64,000 nucleotides of DNA, taken from assembly GCA_964461715.1 (NCBI GenBank), contig CAYWVR010000015.1, positions 1 through 64,000 of the forward strand. Direction: 5' to 3'. Below, one piece after another: positions 41,646 through 50,355 of this stretch (its first letter is position 1; each line of letters starts with the position of its first letter). The translations under genes were made by a program, and so were the position numbers. The stretch comes from CAYWVR01 sp964461715 (GTDB lineage: Bacteria; Planctomycetota; Phycisphaerae; FEN-1346). The notes under the pieces are model-generated. The model searched no databases. It was not told the origin of the DNA and saw nothing but the letters and a program-made list of their open reading frames with translations.

Positions 41646-42476
41646 TCAGCGTTTGCGGCGAAGCAGCACGCCCAGGCCGCCCACGGCCGCCAGGACCAGC
41701 GTCGCCGGTTCGGGGAGCACGTCGGCGAAGCTCGATCCGACCTTGACGAAGTTGAAGAAGCCCCAGTTGCCGTCCAGGCCGCTGCCCGTGATCTCGATCC
41801 CTTGGAAGTCGTAGGCTGCGTCGAAGATGAAGTTGCCGTTCGTGTCGATCAGCGTCGCGCTGCTCTCGTCGATGGGGTTGATCCAGAGCCGGACGTGCTC
41901 CTGGTCGATGTTGGCGGCGTTGTACTCGACGCAGAGGACGATCAGGTACTTCTCGTCCACCACGTAGTCGCCGGCGTCCACGATGAGGCCCCCCGGCCCT
42001 GAGACGCCGAACTTGCCCGACATCATCCCGAACTGCAGATCGTTGCTCCCGTTCCAATCGAGTGTCACCGTGAGGCTACCGTATTCCGCGCTGCCGGGCT
42101 CCTGGTCGGGACCCTCGTCGTCGCCGAGGACGGTGTCCTCCTTGACGAAGGCGTGCAGGCCGGCATAGAAGGTCGTCCCGTTGGTCACGAGGAACTCTTC
42201 GAAGGGGTTGCCGGGACTATGATCGGTGGCGGCCCAGGCGCTTCGGGCTCCAGCGTATGCATTGTCGCGGTCGTACTTGACGAACCCGCCCGGCACCACG
42301 TTCAGATGGGTACTGTCGCCGTCCCAGTTCCCCGTCATCCCGACGCCCGTGGCCGCTTGACCGTCAAGCGCACTGTAGGCGGTCATCCCGAGGAACCGTT
42401 CGTCGACGATGGGAGCCGCTTGAGCGGCAGCCGCGGCGAACAGACAGACCAACACCATTAGCGCAACACGCTTCAT
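41646..42476 (-). CDS. PEP-CTERM sorting-domain protein
   Basis: The 276-residue exported protein has a Sec signal (cut after AQA, about residue 20), a beta-rich body with ERFLGMTAYSALDG and the VTLDWNGSNDLQFGMM segment resembling lectin-like or laminin-G-like sandwiches, and the C-terminal sorting tag. In the tag, PEPATLVL is followed by a hydrophobic stretch and RRKR, recognised by the exosortase system. The role is probably at the cell surface or in exopolysaccharide. It has its own promoter (42546-42573) and terminator. Confidence 0.88.
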   Translation of the reverse strand: MKRVALMVLVCLFAAAAAQAAPIVDERFLGMTAYSALDGQAATGVGMTGNWDGDSTHLNVVPGGFVKYDRDNAYAGARSAWAATDHSPGNPFEEFLVTNGTTFYAGLHAFVKEDTVLGDDEGPDQEPGSAEYGSLTVTLDWNGSNDLQFGMMSGKFGVSGPGGLIVDAGDYVVDEKYLIVLCVEYNAANIDQEHVRLWINPIDESSATLIDTNGNFIFDAAYDFQGIEITGSGLDGNWGFFNFVKVGSSFADVLPEPATLVLAAVGGLGVLLRRKR

Positions 42477-42545
42477 CCGATACGCCCTCCCCTGAATCGA
42501 ATCCCCCGCGCCACCCCCATGGCGCGCGGAACCGAGTGCACGTAT

Positions 42546-42573
42546 AGTATAACACGGGTTTCGCAGAATGCAA
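42546..42573 (-). promoter_or_regulatory. Promoter of the PEP-CTERM gene
   Basis: On the minus strand TTGCAT (42573-42568) and TATACT (42551-42546) are 16 bases apart, about 70 bases before the start codon. Confidence 0.6.
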
Positions 42574-42656
42574 ACCGCCTCCCGGGCAAAAACCGCGATT
42601 TCTGTACTGAGAACGGCGGGCACCGGGCTTTCGGATCGTTGTAAGTCCTTTTCAAA

Positions 42657-44249
42657 TCACGTGTTATCGACGAACGGGGCCAAGTGCCGCCCCACGTGTC
42701 GCGCCAAGCCCTCTTCGTACGTCTCCTCGTGCCTCTTGAGGGCCTCCAGCAGCCGTCTCCGGAACGTGCGTCCCCCGTCGGCCGTCAACACCGACCCGAA
42801 CGTCACGTGCAGCACCTGCCGCGCGTGGAACTCGTCCAGAAGGCCCGGCAGGGCTGCGTCCTCCAGCCCCGAGCCGTCCGGCACCATGGCCAACTCGGCC
42901 GAGACGTGGTAGGTGGCCCGGTCCTGATCGTACCGCGACCGGGCGAACGTCAGGATCTCCCGGAACAGCGTCGGCTCCTTCTCCGCCAGGACCCGCAGGG
43001 CCTCCAGGTAGCTGGTGCCGGCGGTCTTGACGTGGACACGGTGGCCCCCGTGGCGGGCGGCCATTTCATAGACGCTGAACTTGTCGGACCCGGAATGGAG
43101 GCTGATCTTGTAGTTCCCATAGCGGCGCGCAATGGCCAGGTGCTGGGTGAAGGTCTTCTCCAACTTCTCCAGACTTCCCAGATAATCGACGCCCTTCTCG
43201 AAACGCCCGACGAATCGCGGTGCCAGGCTGACCCAGCGGACGCCCAGCCGCTGGAGCTCCACGGCCACGAAAAGGTGCTCCTCGGGGGTCGTCGGCGAAT
43301 CCGTCTCGTCGACCGAAACCTCCAGCTCGAAGTCCCCCTCGCCGCGCACCTCGACGAGATGCCGATAAAGGGCCGCCGTGTGGGCGACGGCCCGCCCGTA
43401 CTTGGCCGCCGCCCGGTGGAGCGTCACCGGGTCGAACGCAAGGGTGACGTCGTTTAAGTCGAACGTCTGCCCGACGAAGCGGTGCGTCAGCTCGACGGGC
43501 TTCGTCTCGAGGGCGTCCCAGGGCAGCTCGGCGAAGCGGGTGGCCAGGGCCTCCGGGCCCAGGTTCTCCGCCTCGTCGTCGACATGGTCGCCGGGGTCGA
43601 TGGTGTAGAAGGTGAAGCCGACGGCGGAGCAGCGGTCGATGTCGGCGGGAGACTTGAGGTGATCGGCGTCGGCCCCGAAGCCCTCGGCGAAGCCCGTCTG
43701 GAATACGCCCCACGTCGCGTCGTCCATCACGTCCTGCGGCGAGCGGTCCGTGCGGGTCATCTCGCGGATCGACTGCTGGGCGAGCATGGGCACGTAGCCC
43801 GTCCCGCGGACGGCCCGGACGTGGCCGGGCGTGGCGAGGCCCAGGCGGTCGCCGAGGCCGATCGAAGGCCGCTCGCCGATCCGTTGCGGCCCGGTCCAGG
43901 GCAGGGCGTCGCGAAGCGCCGCCGCGTTGATCATGTCGCGGGGCCCGTCCAGGAGGCCGCACGCCTGGCCCGGGAGGGTGGCCTCGCGCCTATCGCCGTT
44001 GAAGGCCCCCACGGTCTCGGGCGCCGCGCCCGGCCCGCCTGGCCACACGAGGACGAGCCGCTTCTGGAGACCCTGGCGAGCCAGGGCCGCCACGGAATCG
44101 GCCTCCGACGGGCCGAGACGGGCGACGGAGTCGGCATAGACGTACGCGTCGAGCACGGTGCCGAGGGCCTCGGCCAGCCGCGCGGCCGCCTTCTCGTCGG
44201 TGGGTCGCCCGTTCGCGGCAAAGATCAGGTCGTTCCAGGATGGGGCCAT
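42657..44249 (-). CDS. uxaE: Tagaturonate epimerase family protein (UxaE-like)
   Basis: The 530-residue protein resembles UxaE, which interconverts D-tagaturonate and D-fructuronate in hexuronate catabolism. Family-like segments include SIGLGDRLGLATPGH near residue 128, the VSVDETDSPTTPEEH segment near 309 and ISLHSGSDKFSVY near 385, which probably holds metal-binding residues. I assign it from overall resemblance, not a full alignment. It follows the aldo/keto reductase by 71 bases, in which a TAGAAT hexamer without a good -35 is seen. It would link galacturonate- and glucuronate-derived sugars. Confidence 0.75.
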   Translation of the reverse strand: MAPSWNDLIFAANGRPTDEKAAARLAEALGTVLDAYVYADSVARLGPSEADSVAALARQGLQKRLVLVWPGGPGAAPETVGAFNGDRREATLPGQACGLLDGPRDMINAAALRDALPWTGPQRIGERPSIGLGDRLGLATPGHVRAVRGTGYVPMLAQQSIREMTRTDRSPQDVMDDATWGVFQTGFAEGFGADADHLKSPADIDRCSAVGFTFYTIDPGDHVDDEAENLGPEALATRFAELPWDALETKPVELTHRFVGQTFDLNDVTLAFDPVTLHRAAAKYGRAVAHTAALYRHLVEVRGEGDFELEVSVDETDSPTTPEEHLFVAVELQRLGVRWVSLAPRFVGRFEKGVDYLGSLEKLEKTFTQHLAIARRYGNYKISLHSGSDKFSVYEMAARHGGHRVHVKTAGTSYLEALRVLAEKEPTLFREILTFARSRYDQDRATYHVSAELAMVPDGSGLEDAALPGLLDEFHARQVLHVTFGSVLTADGGRTFRRRLLEALKRHEETYEEGLARHVGRHLAPFVDNT

Positions 44250-44320
44250 CTCTCGTCTCCTCTCTCGAAGCTCATTTCATCGATTCTATCGCGCCGCCGG
44301 GGGCCAGGGCCAGTGCGGGT

Positions 44321-45259
44321 TTACGGCAGCTCGCTCCCCCGGGCCGCGATGAAGATCGTGTACCACTGCTCGCGCGTCATCTCCAAGGCGTCGGCCTCCG
44401 TGGCCGCGCGGATGTGGTCCGGGTTCGTTGACCCGACGATGGGCACGATGCCCGACGGGTGCCGCATCAGCCACGCCAGCGTCACCGCCGCCCGGGTTGA
44501 ATTGAGGGTCGCGGCCGTCTCGTCGAGGGTCTTGACGAGCCCCTCCAGCTTCTCCCGGCGCGGGTGGTCCTTGCGGACGGTCCCGCCGCCCGCGAAGAGG
44601 CCCTTTCCGAGCGGGCTCCAGGCGAGGGGCGTCAGGCCCTCCCGCAGGCACTGGTCGAGCGTCCCGTCGACGAACGGATCGAGCCGCCCGGGATGAATCT
44701 CGATCTGGTTGACCAGGAGAGGGGCGTCGAGGCCGCTCTGGAGCAGGGCCACTTGGGACGGCGTGAAGTTCGAGACGCCGAACCATCGGACCTTGCCCGC
44801 CCGGTGCAGCCCGTCGAAGGCCTCGGCCACCTCCGCCGGGTCCATCAGGACGTCCGGTCGGTGGAGCTGATAGAGGTCGATCGTCTCGACGCCGAGCCGC
44901 CGCAGGCTGCCCTCGCAGGAGGTGCGGATATAGTCGGCCGAGAAGTCGAACCGTTTCGGCTCGCCCGGTCCGGCGGGGAACCGGATGCCGCACTTCGTGG
45001 CCAGGACGATCGCCTTGCGCATCTCGGGGACCTCGGCGAGGACGGTGCCGAAGAGGGTCTCGCACTCGCCGTGGCAGTAGATGTCGGCGTGGTCGAAGAG
45101 GCGATAGCCGGCCTCCCACGCCGCCAGGACGGCCTCGCGGCCGGTCCGTCGATGCGCGTCCGTCACGGCGTCCGGCTTCCACCCGCCCGCGATCCGCATG
45201 CAGCCGTAGGCGAGGCGCGTCGTGGTCAAGTCGCTTCTTCCCAAAGCTTGCGTCTTCAA
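44321..45259 (-). CDS. Aldo/keto reductase, YdhF-like
   Basis: The 312-residue TIM-barrel oxidoreductase has the catalytic tetrad: aspartate and tyrosine in DHADIY near residue 60, lysine in LATKCG near 88 and histidine in LYQLHRPD near 131. The NADPH-binding segment IVPIVGSTNPDHI is near 283. It probably reduces a sugar or aldehyde. The start is TTG behind AAGGTGAG. It lies upstream of the UxaE-like gene on the same strand, consistent with a shared uronate pathway. Confidence 0.92.
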   Translation of the reverse strand: MKTQALGRSDLTTTRLAYGCMRIAGGWKPDAVTDAHRRTGREAVLAAWEAGYRLFDHADIYCHGECETLFGTVLAEVPEMRKAIVLATKCGIRFPAGPGEPKRFDFSADYIRTSCEGSLRRLGVETIDLYQLHRPDVLMDPAEVAEAFDGLHRAGKVRWFGVSNFTPSQVALLQSGLDAPLLVNQIEIHPGRLDPFVDGTLDQCLREGLTPLAWSPLGKGLFAGGGTVRKDHPRREKLEGLVKTLDETAATLNSTRAAVTLAWLMRHPSGIVPIVGSTNPDHIRAATEADALEMTREQWYTIFIAARGSELP

Positions 45260-45312
45260 ATCTCACCTTTCACTATTGCACGCTGTGATCCCGGCATCGG
45301 AAAATCCCGGGC

Positions 45313-45341
45313 TTGAGGTCGGCAAGCTTAACGAGCATATT
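45313..45341 (+). promoter_or_regulatory. Possible promoter of the GNAT gene
   Basis: TTGAGG (45313-45318) and CATATT (45336-45341) are 17 bases apart. The -10 is weak and overlaps that of the opposing reductase promoter. Confidence 0.35.
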
Positions 45342-45361
45342 GCTTCGCCCGCTCAAGGCAA
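45334..45361 (-). promoter_or_regulatory. Promoter of the aldo/keto reductase-uxaE unit
   Basis: On the minus strand TTGCCT (45361-45356) and TATGCT (45339-45334) are 16 bases apart, about 75 bases before the reductase start codon. Confidence 0.55.
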
Positions 45362-45375
45362 GTAACTTTGCGTCC

Positions 45376-46332
45376 ATGGGCGATCTTCTGATCCGGCGGT
45401 ACCGCGATTCCGACCGGGCGGCGGTCTGGGACCTACACAACCGGGCCCTCCATGCCGCCGACGCCCACGGCGGCCACGGGCCTTGGGACGCGGACCTCCA
45501 CGACGTGTCCGGCGTCTACGTCGAGACGGGCGGCGAGTTCCTCGTCGGCGAGGCCGACGGCCGCCTCGTTGCCATGGGGGCCCTCGACCGCACCGACGAG
45601 TACGCCGCCGAGATCCGCCGCATGCGCGTCGACCCCGCCGCCTGGCGCCGCGGGTACGGGCGGGCGATGCTGGAGGCCCTCCAGGCCCAGGCCCGCGACC
45701 TCGGCGTCCGGACGCTCTACCTCCAGACGACCGCGAGGCAGGAGCCCGCGCAAGCCCTCTACCGTGGGGCGGGGTACGACGAGACCCGCCGCTTCGACTG
45801 GCGCCGGTTCCGCGTCATCGAGATGGCCAAGGCCCTCGCCGAGCCGTGGGTCGTGGTCCGAAACGCCCGGCCGGAGGATGCGGCAGACCTCGCCCGCGTC
45901 AAGCCGACCGAGGCTCTCCATCGCGACCGCATTGCCGATGCCGAGAAGGGACGAACCCATTACCTCGTCGCCGACCGGCGGGGCGAGGCCGTCGGATGCG
46001 TCTTCTTCGTCCTGGAGACGCCCGACTGGGCGTACCGGGTCCGCTATGTCCCCATGCTCTTCGACATCATCGTCCGCGAGGACCTGCGGGGGCGCGGCAT
46101 CGGGACGGCCCTCGTGCGGCGGGTCGAGGGCCGCTGCCGCGAGGCCGACCAGGCGACGCTGACCCTCCAGGTCGAGCCGGAATCGAACCCTCGGGCCCTC
46201 GCCCTCTACCGCCGCCTCGGCTATACCCCCCTCCAGCGCTGCCCCTACAAGGACACGTGGCACTTTCGCGACTCCGGCGGCACGGTCCACGAGGGCACGG
46301 AGTGGATTGTGGATGTCCAGAAGCGGCTGTGA
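45376..46332 (+). CDS. Tandem GNAT acetyltransferase
   Basis: The 318-residue protein contains two GNAT domains. The first (about 3-152) has MRVDPAAWRRGYGRAML, a variant of the acetyl-CoA pyrophosphate loop. The second (about 157-318) has VREDLRGRGIGTALVRR, the canonical Q/RxxGxG/A loop, followed by a typical ESNPRALALYRRLGY segment. Substrates are unknown. The second domain looks fully active; the first is slightly less canonical. ATG at 45376 is chosen; an upstream in-frame start at 45313 would place the start inside the promoter region. It converges on the sulfatase gene. Confidence 0.85.
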   Translation: MGDLLIRRYRDSDRAAVWDLHNRALHAADAHGGHGPWDADLHDVSGVYVETGGEFLVGEADGRLVAMGALDRTDEYAAEIRRMRVDPAAWRRGYGRAMLEALQAQARDLGVRTLYLQTTARQEPAQALYRGAGYDETRRFDWRRFRVIEMAKALAEPWVVVRNARPEDAADLARVKPTEALHRDRIADAEKGRTHYLVADRRGEAVGCVFFVLETPDWAYRVRYVPMLFDIIVREDLRGRGIGTALVRRVEGRCREADQATLTLQVEPESNPRALALYRRLGYTPLQRCPYKDTWHFRDSGGTVHEGTEWIVDVQKRL

Positions 46333-46336
46333 GGCG

Positions 46337-47803
46337 TTACGCCTCCGGCAGGGCCACCGCGTCGCCCGTGCGGGCCTGCCAGGTTTTGAGGCGCGCGACC
46401 ATGTCGGCGACGCGGCCGCGGTGCTCGCCTCGGGCGACCCGGTCTTCGGTCTCGAGCGCGTCGCGCGAAATGTCGTAGAGCTCGTGGTCGCCGCGCGGGC
46501 TCCAGTTGAGCTTCCAGCCATCGGGGGCGATGAGCGTCCGGACCGGGTCGCGGACGGCCTCCTCGGCCTCCTCCATCGAGCAGACCTCGGCGAGGTAGTC
46601 GGGCAGGTTCGGCTCTCCGAGGGCGTCTCCGGTGATGCCGGAGTTCGGCCCGTTCCATTCGACGACGACGTCCCGCCCCGGCTCCTCGGCCCCCTCCAGG
46701 ACCGGCCGCAGGCTCGCGCCTTCGAGCCCCTCCGTCTCGCTCTCGCCCAGCAGATCCAGCAGCGTGGGCACGAGGTCGATCTGGCTGACCGGCGCGGCCA
46801 CGCGGCGGCGGTCGCGCTTCCCCGGAAGGCGGATCATGAGCGGCACCCGCACCGCTTCCTCGAACTGGACGCACTTGGCGAGCAGCCGGTGACTGCCCAT
46901 CATGTCCCCGTGGTCCGAGGTATAGACGACGACGGTCCGCTCGTCCTGGCCGGTGGCGGCCAGGGCGGCCAGGATCGTTCCGACGTGGGTGTCGACGAGG
47001 CTCACGAGGCCCCAGTAGTGTGCGATGACCCGCCGCCAATCGCGTTCCGTGCGGAGCTCGAACGACCCGTGCCCCTTCTCGTGGTATGCCCGGTGGAAGA
47101 GGCGGGTCTTCAGGGGCTGGTCCTCGGTCGGCGGGCGGTCGAAGTTCCCGGGCAGGTCCACCACCGACGGGTCGTACTGGTCGTCGCGGGGGCCGTAGAA
47201 GGGCATGTGGGGCTCGAGGAAGTTGACGTAGAGGACCCACGGCCCGTGGCGATGGTCGCGGAGGAACCGCGACGCCTCCTCCGCGAGGTACGCCGGCTTG
47301 GAGTACGGCTCGGGTAGCCGGGCCGCCTCGTCCCGCGTGAAGGCCGTCCCGCCCGCCGGGGCGAAGCCGTGGCCGACGAGCCAGTGGTGATAGCTCGAGC
47401 GGGCCTCGCGGTCGTGCCGCTTGCGGTAGTAGCCGCGATAGCCGTCCTCGATGCTCCGCCAGTGGCGGAAGCCGTGCTGGGCGAAAATCTCGTCCCCGAG
47501 GTGCCACTTGCCGAAGTACCCCGTCTCCCAGACCCCCTTCGGCAACCGCTCCGCCAGCGTCGGCACGGCCTCATCGAGCGGCACGTTGTTCTCCGTGCAG
47601 CCCGAGGTGTGCGGCCACAGGCCCGTCAGGATCGAGCTTCGCGACGGCGTGCACACCGGCTGCGTCACATACGCCCGGTCGAAGACGACGCTCTCGGCGG
47701 CCAAGCGGTCGAGGTGCGGCGTCTGGATGCGGCGGTTGCCGTAGGCGCGGCAGGTGTCGGCCCGTTGCTCGTCGGTGAAGAGGAAGAGGAGGTTCGGCCG
47801 CAT
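46337..47803 (-). CDS. Cytoplasmic sulfatase
   Basis: The 488-residue type I sulfatase starts directly with MRPNLLFLFTDEQRAD, where the aspartate-glutamate pair helps bind metal, and has no signal peptide. The formylglycine motif is CTPSRSSILTG with Cys51. YTSDHGDMMGSH near residue 302 supplies the other metal ligands. It probably acts in the cytoplasm on imported sulfated sugars. It lies nine bases after the membrane-protein gene, with which it seems to form a unit. Confidence 0.92.
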   Translation of the reverse strand: MRPNLLFLFTDEQRADTCRAYGNRRIQTPHLDRLAAESVVFDRAYVTQPVCTPSRSSILTGLWPHTSGCTENNVPLDEAVPTLAERLPKGVWETGYFGKWHLGDEIFAQHGFRHWRSIEDGYRGYYRKRHDREARSSYHHWLVGHGFAPAGGTAFTRDEAARLPEPYSKPAYLAEEASRFLRDHRHGPWVLYVNFLEPHMPFYGPRDDQYDPSVVDLPGNFDRPPTEDQPLKTRLFHRAYHEKGHGSFELRTERDWRRVIAHYWGLVSLVDTHVGTILAALAATGQDERTVVVYTSDHGDMMGSHRLLAKCVQFEEAVRVPLMIRLPGKRDRRRVAAPVSQIDLVPTLLDLLGESETEGLEGASLRPVLEGAEEPGRDVVVEWNGPNSGITGDALGEPNLPDYLAEVCSMEEAEEAVRDPVRTLIAPDGWKLNWSPRGDHELYDISRDALETEDRVARGEHRGRVADMVARLKTWQARTGDAVALPEA

Positions 47804-47812
47804 CGCGAGTCC

Positions 47813-48757
47813 CTACGTGAGGAGGCCCGTGGGGGCGGATTCGCCGGTCCGCTGTCTTACCAGGGCGTCCAGGATCAGGTAGACCGGAACGGCGGCCAGG
47901 GGCAGCAGGGCCGTCAGGACGATCTCGGCGCTGCGCGTCCCGTACTCGGCCCCGCCCGCGGCCGCGACGACCACGTGCGCGAGGCCGGCCAGGACGACGG
48001 CCGCCACGGCCGCCCACCGCCCCCGCAGGACGTAGGCCCCGCCGAGGGCCACCGCGGCCATGGGCAGGACGAAGGCCCCGGTCTCGGGATCGCCGAGGGC
48101 GTTTTCGCTGAGGGCGGCCATCCCCACGGCGGCCGCGGCGACCGTCCACGCCGGCGCCAGGCCCGCCAGTCCCTTCGCCCCCACCGCCAGCAGCGGCGGA
48201 TGCGACGGCGGCCACACGAGGCCCGTCCATCCGAGGCCGGCCGCTCCCACCAGCAGCAGCCCCATCGCCCCGCCCACCGCCGCGGGCCAGGGCCATCCGC
48301 CGACCGTTCCCACGACCGGAACCGGCCGGGCATGGTGTGTGACGGCGATCATGGCTCCGGCCGCGAGGATGGTCCAGAGGGCGCTCGAAACCCGCCCGAA
48401 CCACGTCACCAGGGCCGCTCCCAGGCCGATCCCCGCCGCGATGGCGAGGACCGTCCCGGCCCGCGCCAAGGGCTCGCTCTCGAAGACGAACCGATTCGCA
48501 AAGAGCGCGGCCGCCATCGTGAAGAGAAAGGGCAGCGAGAGATCGATCCGCCGGCACACGACCACCAGCGCGGCCGCCGCCGAGACGGGCAGCAGGCCGA
48601 TCCGAAGCGTCTCCGCGTCGAACGCCGGATACCTCTCGGCCAGGATCGCAACGAGGATCGCGAGGCCGGCGAGCGCCCCCAGGATGACGAGGACGCGGAC
48701 GAGGTGTCCGCTCGCGGGTCGCGGGGCGTCCGGCGCGCCGGTCGGATGGGGAACCAT
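47813..48757 (-). CDS. Multi-pass membrane protein, distantly like RbsC-type permeases
   Basis: The 314-residue protein has about eight hydrophobic segments. The early region (VVVCRRIDLSLPFLF near residue 65 and the alanine/glycine-rich helices after it) resembles the GGIDLSVG region of BPD_transp_2 sugar ABC permeases. Similarity fades in the second half and no ABC ATPase or binding protein is nearby. It could be a degenerate permease or an unrelated membrane protein. It precedes the cytoplasmic sulfatase gene by nine bases and is read from a promoter region shared with the opposite strand. Confidence 0.65.
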   Translation of the reverse strand: MVPHPTGAPDAPRPASGHLVRVLVILGALAGLAILVAILAERYPAFDAETLRIGLLPVSAAAALVVVCRRIDLSLPFLFTMAAALFANRFVFESEPLARAGTVLAIAAGIGLGAALVTWFGRVSSALWTILAAGAMIAVTHHARPVPVVGTVGGWPWPAAVGGAMGLLLVGAAGLGWTGLVWPPSHPPLLAVGAKGLAGLAPAWTVAAAAVGMAALSENALGDPETGAFVLPMAAVALGGAYVLRGRWAAVAAVVLAGLAHVVVAAAGGAEYGTRSAEIVLTALLPLAAVPVYLILDALVRQRTGESAPTGLLT

Positions 48758-48804
48758 GGCCCGTACGATAGCGCGCCGCTCTCGCCGTCGCAAGCCCTTC
48801 GCGC

Positions 48805-48831
48805 TTGCCTTCGGCCGAGCGTACGTATAAT
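48805..48831 (+). promoter_or_regulatory. Promoter of the protease-like lipoprotein gene
   Basis: A perfect TATAAT (48826-48831) is preceded at 15 bases by TTGCCT (48805-48810). The spacer is short for sigma70. The -10 overlaps one on the other strand. Confidence 0.48.
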
Positions 48832-48856
48832 AAGGCGCCCCGCCTGAAACAGGCAA
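48827..48856 (-). promoter_or_regulatory. Promoter of the membrane protein-sulfatase unit
   Basis: On the minus strand TTGCCT (48856-48851) and TATTAT (48832-48827) are 18 bases apart. The hexamer shares five positions with the opposing TATAAT. Confidence 0.48.
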
Positions 48857-48868
48857 AGGACCTGCACC

Positions 48869-50317
48869 GTGCCCACGCGTCTCATGCTGTTGACTCTGGC
48901 GACGCTGCTCGCCGCCTCTTGCGGCGAGGCGCCGGAGTCTCAAGACCCCGGGCCTCGGGCCCCGGAAGCCCCTCCCACCGTCCTCCTCGAAGGCGTCCCG
49001 CATCTGACGGAGACGGCCGCTTTCGCGGGGGAGGCGTGCGCGGCGATGTGGCTCGCGCATCTGGGGCACGCCTACACGCCCGGCGACGTGTTCAACGCGG
49101 CGGGGGTGGACCCGGCTTTCGGGCGGGGATGCGTGGCCCGGGAGTTGGCGGGGGCCCTGGAGCGGATCGGTTTCGAGGCCGGACCCGTGGGCGACCGCGT
49201 CCCGGCCGCCGACGGCGAGACGGGCATGAAGCGCCCCTGGGAGGCCCTGCGGGCGGACCTGGAGGCGGGCGTGCCGACGATCGTCTGCCTGAACCACGCG
49301 GGCGGGGAGGGAACCGGCGGCGGCCGGTTCCGCCTCGTTCTTGGCTACGACCCGGCCACCGACGAGGTCATCTACCACGACCCCGCCCTCGACGACGGGG
49401 CCTACGCCCGCATGCCGCGCGAGACACTCCTGGACGCGTGGCCGCTGACGTACGAGCCGGACCTGTGGCTGGCGGTTCGGCTGCGTCTGGCGGCCTGGGC
49501 CATCGCCTCGCCGCCCGCCCCCCTGGGTTCGACGCCGGCCGATTGGTGTCGCCATGTCCAGGACCTGCGGTCCCGGCTTCCGGAGGGGTTCACGATGGTG
49601 CTGGAGCCGCCGTTCGTGGTCCTGGGGGACGAGTCGCCGCGCCTTGTCCGGCTGCGGTCCGAGCAGACGGTCCGCTGGGCGGTCGAGCACCTGAAGGCCC
49701 TCTACTTCGAGCGGGACCCCGACGAGATCCTCGATATCTGGCTGTTCCACGGCCCCGCGAGCTACCAGAAGCACCAGCGGGAGCTTTTCGGGGTGGTCCG
49801 CGACACGCCCTTCGGCTACTACTGCTCGGCCCACCGGGCCCTCATCATGGACATCTCGACGGGCGGCGGGACGCTCGTCCACGAGATCGTCCACCCGTTC
49901 GTGCGGGCGAACTTCCCGACCTGCCCGGCGTGGTTCAACGAGGCCCTCGGGTCGCTCTACGAGCAGTCGTCGGCGCGGGACGGCCGGATCGTGGGCCTCA
50001 CGAACTGGCGGCTGGCGGGCCTCCAGAAGGCCATCCGGTCGCGGCGGCTGCCGAGCTTCAAGGAACTGGTGACGCGAGGCGACGACTGGTTCTACGGTCC
50101 CGGCGCGGGCCTCCATTACGCCGAGGCCCGATACCTGGCCTACTGGCTCCAGGAGGAGGGCCTGCTGGTTCGGTACTGGCACGATTTCCGCCGCGCGGCC
50201 GGCGCCGACCCCACCGGCTGGGAGACCCTCCAGGCACTCCTCGGCCGCGACGAGCGGGGCATGGAGGTGTTTCAACAGGAATGGGAGGCGTGGGTGCTAA
50301 CGCTCAGGTATCCGTAG
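48869..50317 (+). CDS. Lipoprotein with C39-like and HExxH peptidase-like domains
   Basis: The 482-residue protein has a lipobox (LAASC, Cys18). A papain-like C39-type domain (about 38-205) follows, with a candidate cysteine Cys57 in GEACAAMW. In the segment GGRFRLVLGYD an arginine (Arg153) stands where the catalytic histidine is expected. A second domain (about 225-482) has a gluzincin signature: His338-Glu339-x2-His342 and a downstream Glu358 in WFNEALG. The first domain is probably inactive and may bind peptide; the second looks like a working zinc peptidase. Not recognised as a named family. Confidence 0.75.
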   Translation: MPTRLMLLTLATLLAASCGEAPESQDPGPRAPEAPPTVLLEGVPHLTETAAFAGEACAAMWLAHLGHAYTPGDVFNAAGVDPAFGRGCVARELAGALERIGFEAGPVGDRVPAADGETGMKRPWEALRADLEAGVPTIVCLNHAGGEGTGGGRFRLVLGYDPATDEVIYHDPALDDGAYARMPRETLLDAWPLTYEPDLWLAVRLRLAAWAIASPPAPLGSTPADWCRHVQDLRSRLPEGFTMVLEPPFVVLGDESPRLVRLRSEQTVRWAVEHLKALYFERDPDEILDIWLFHGPASYQKHQRELFGVVRDTPFGYYCSAHRALIMDISTGGGTLVHEIVHPFVRANFPTCPAWFNEALGSLYEQSSARDGRIVGLTNWRLAGLQKAIRSRRLPSFKELVTRGDDWFYGPGAGLHYAEARYLAYWLQEEGLLVRYWHDFRRAAGADPTGWETLQALLGRDERGMEVFQQEWEAWVLTLRYP

Positions 50318-50355
50318 GCCGCGCGCTCGCCACCGGGTATCGTGCCCACGGCGCG

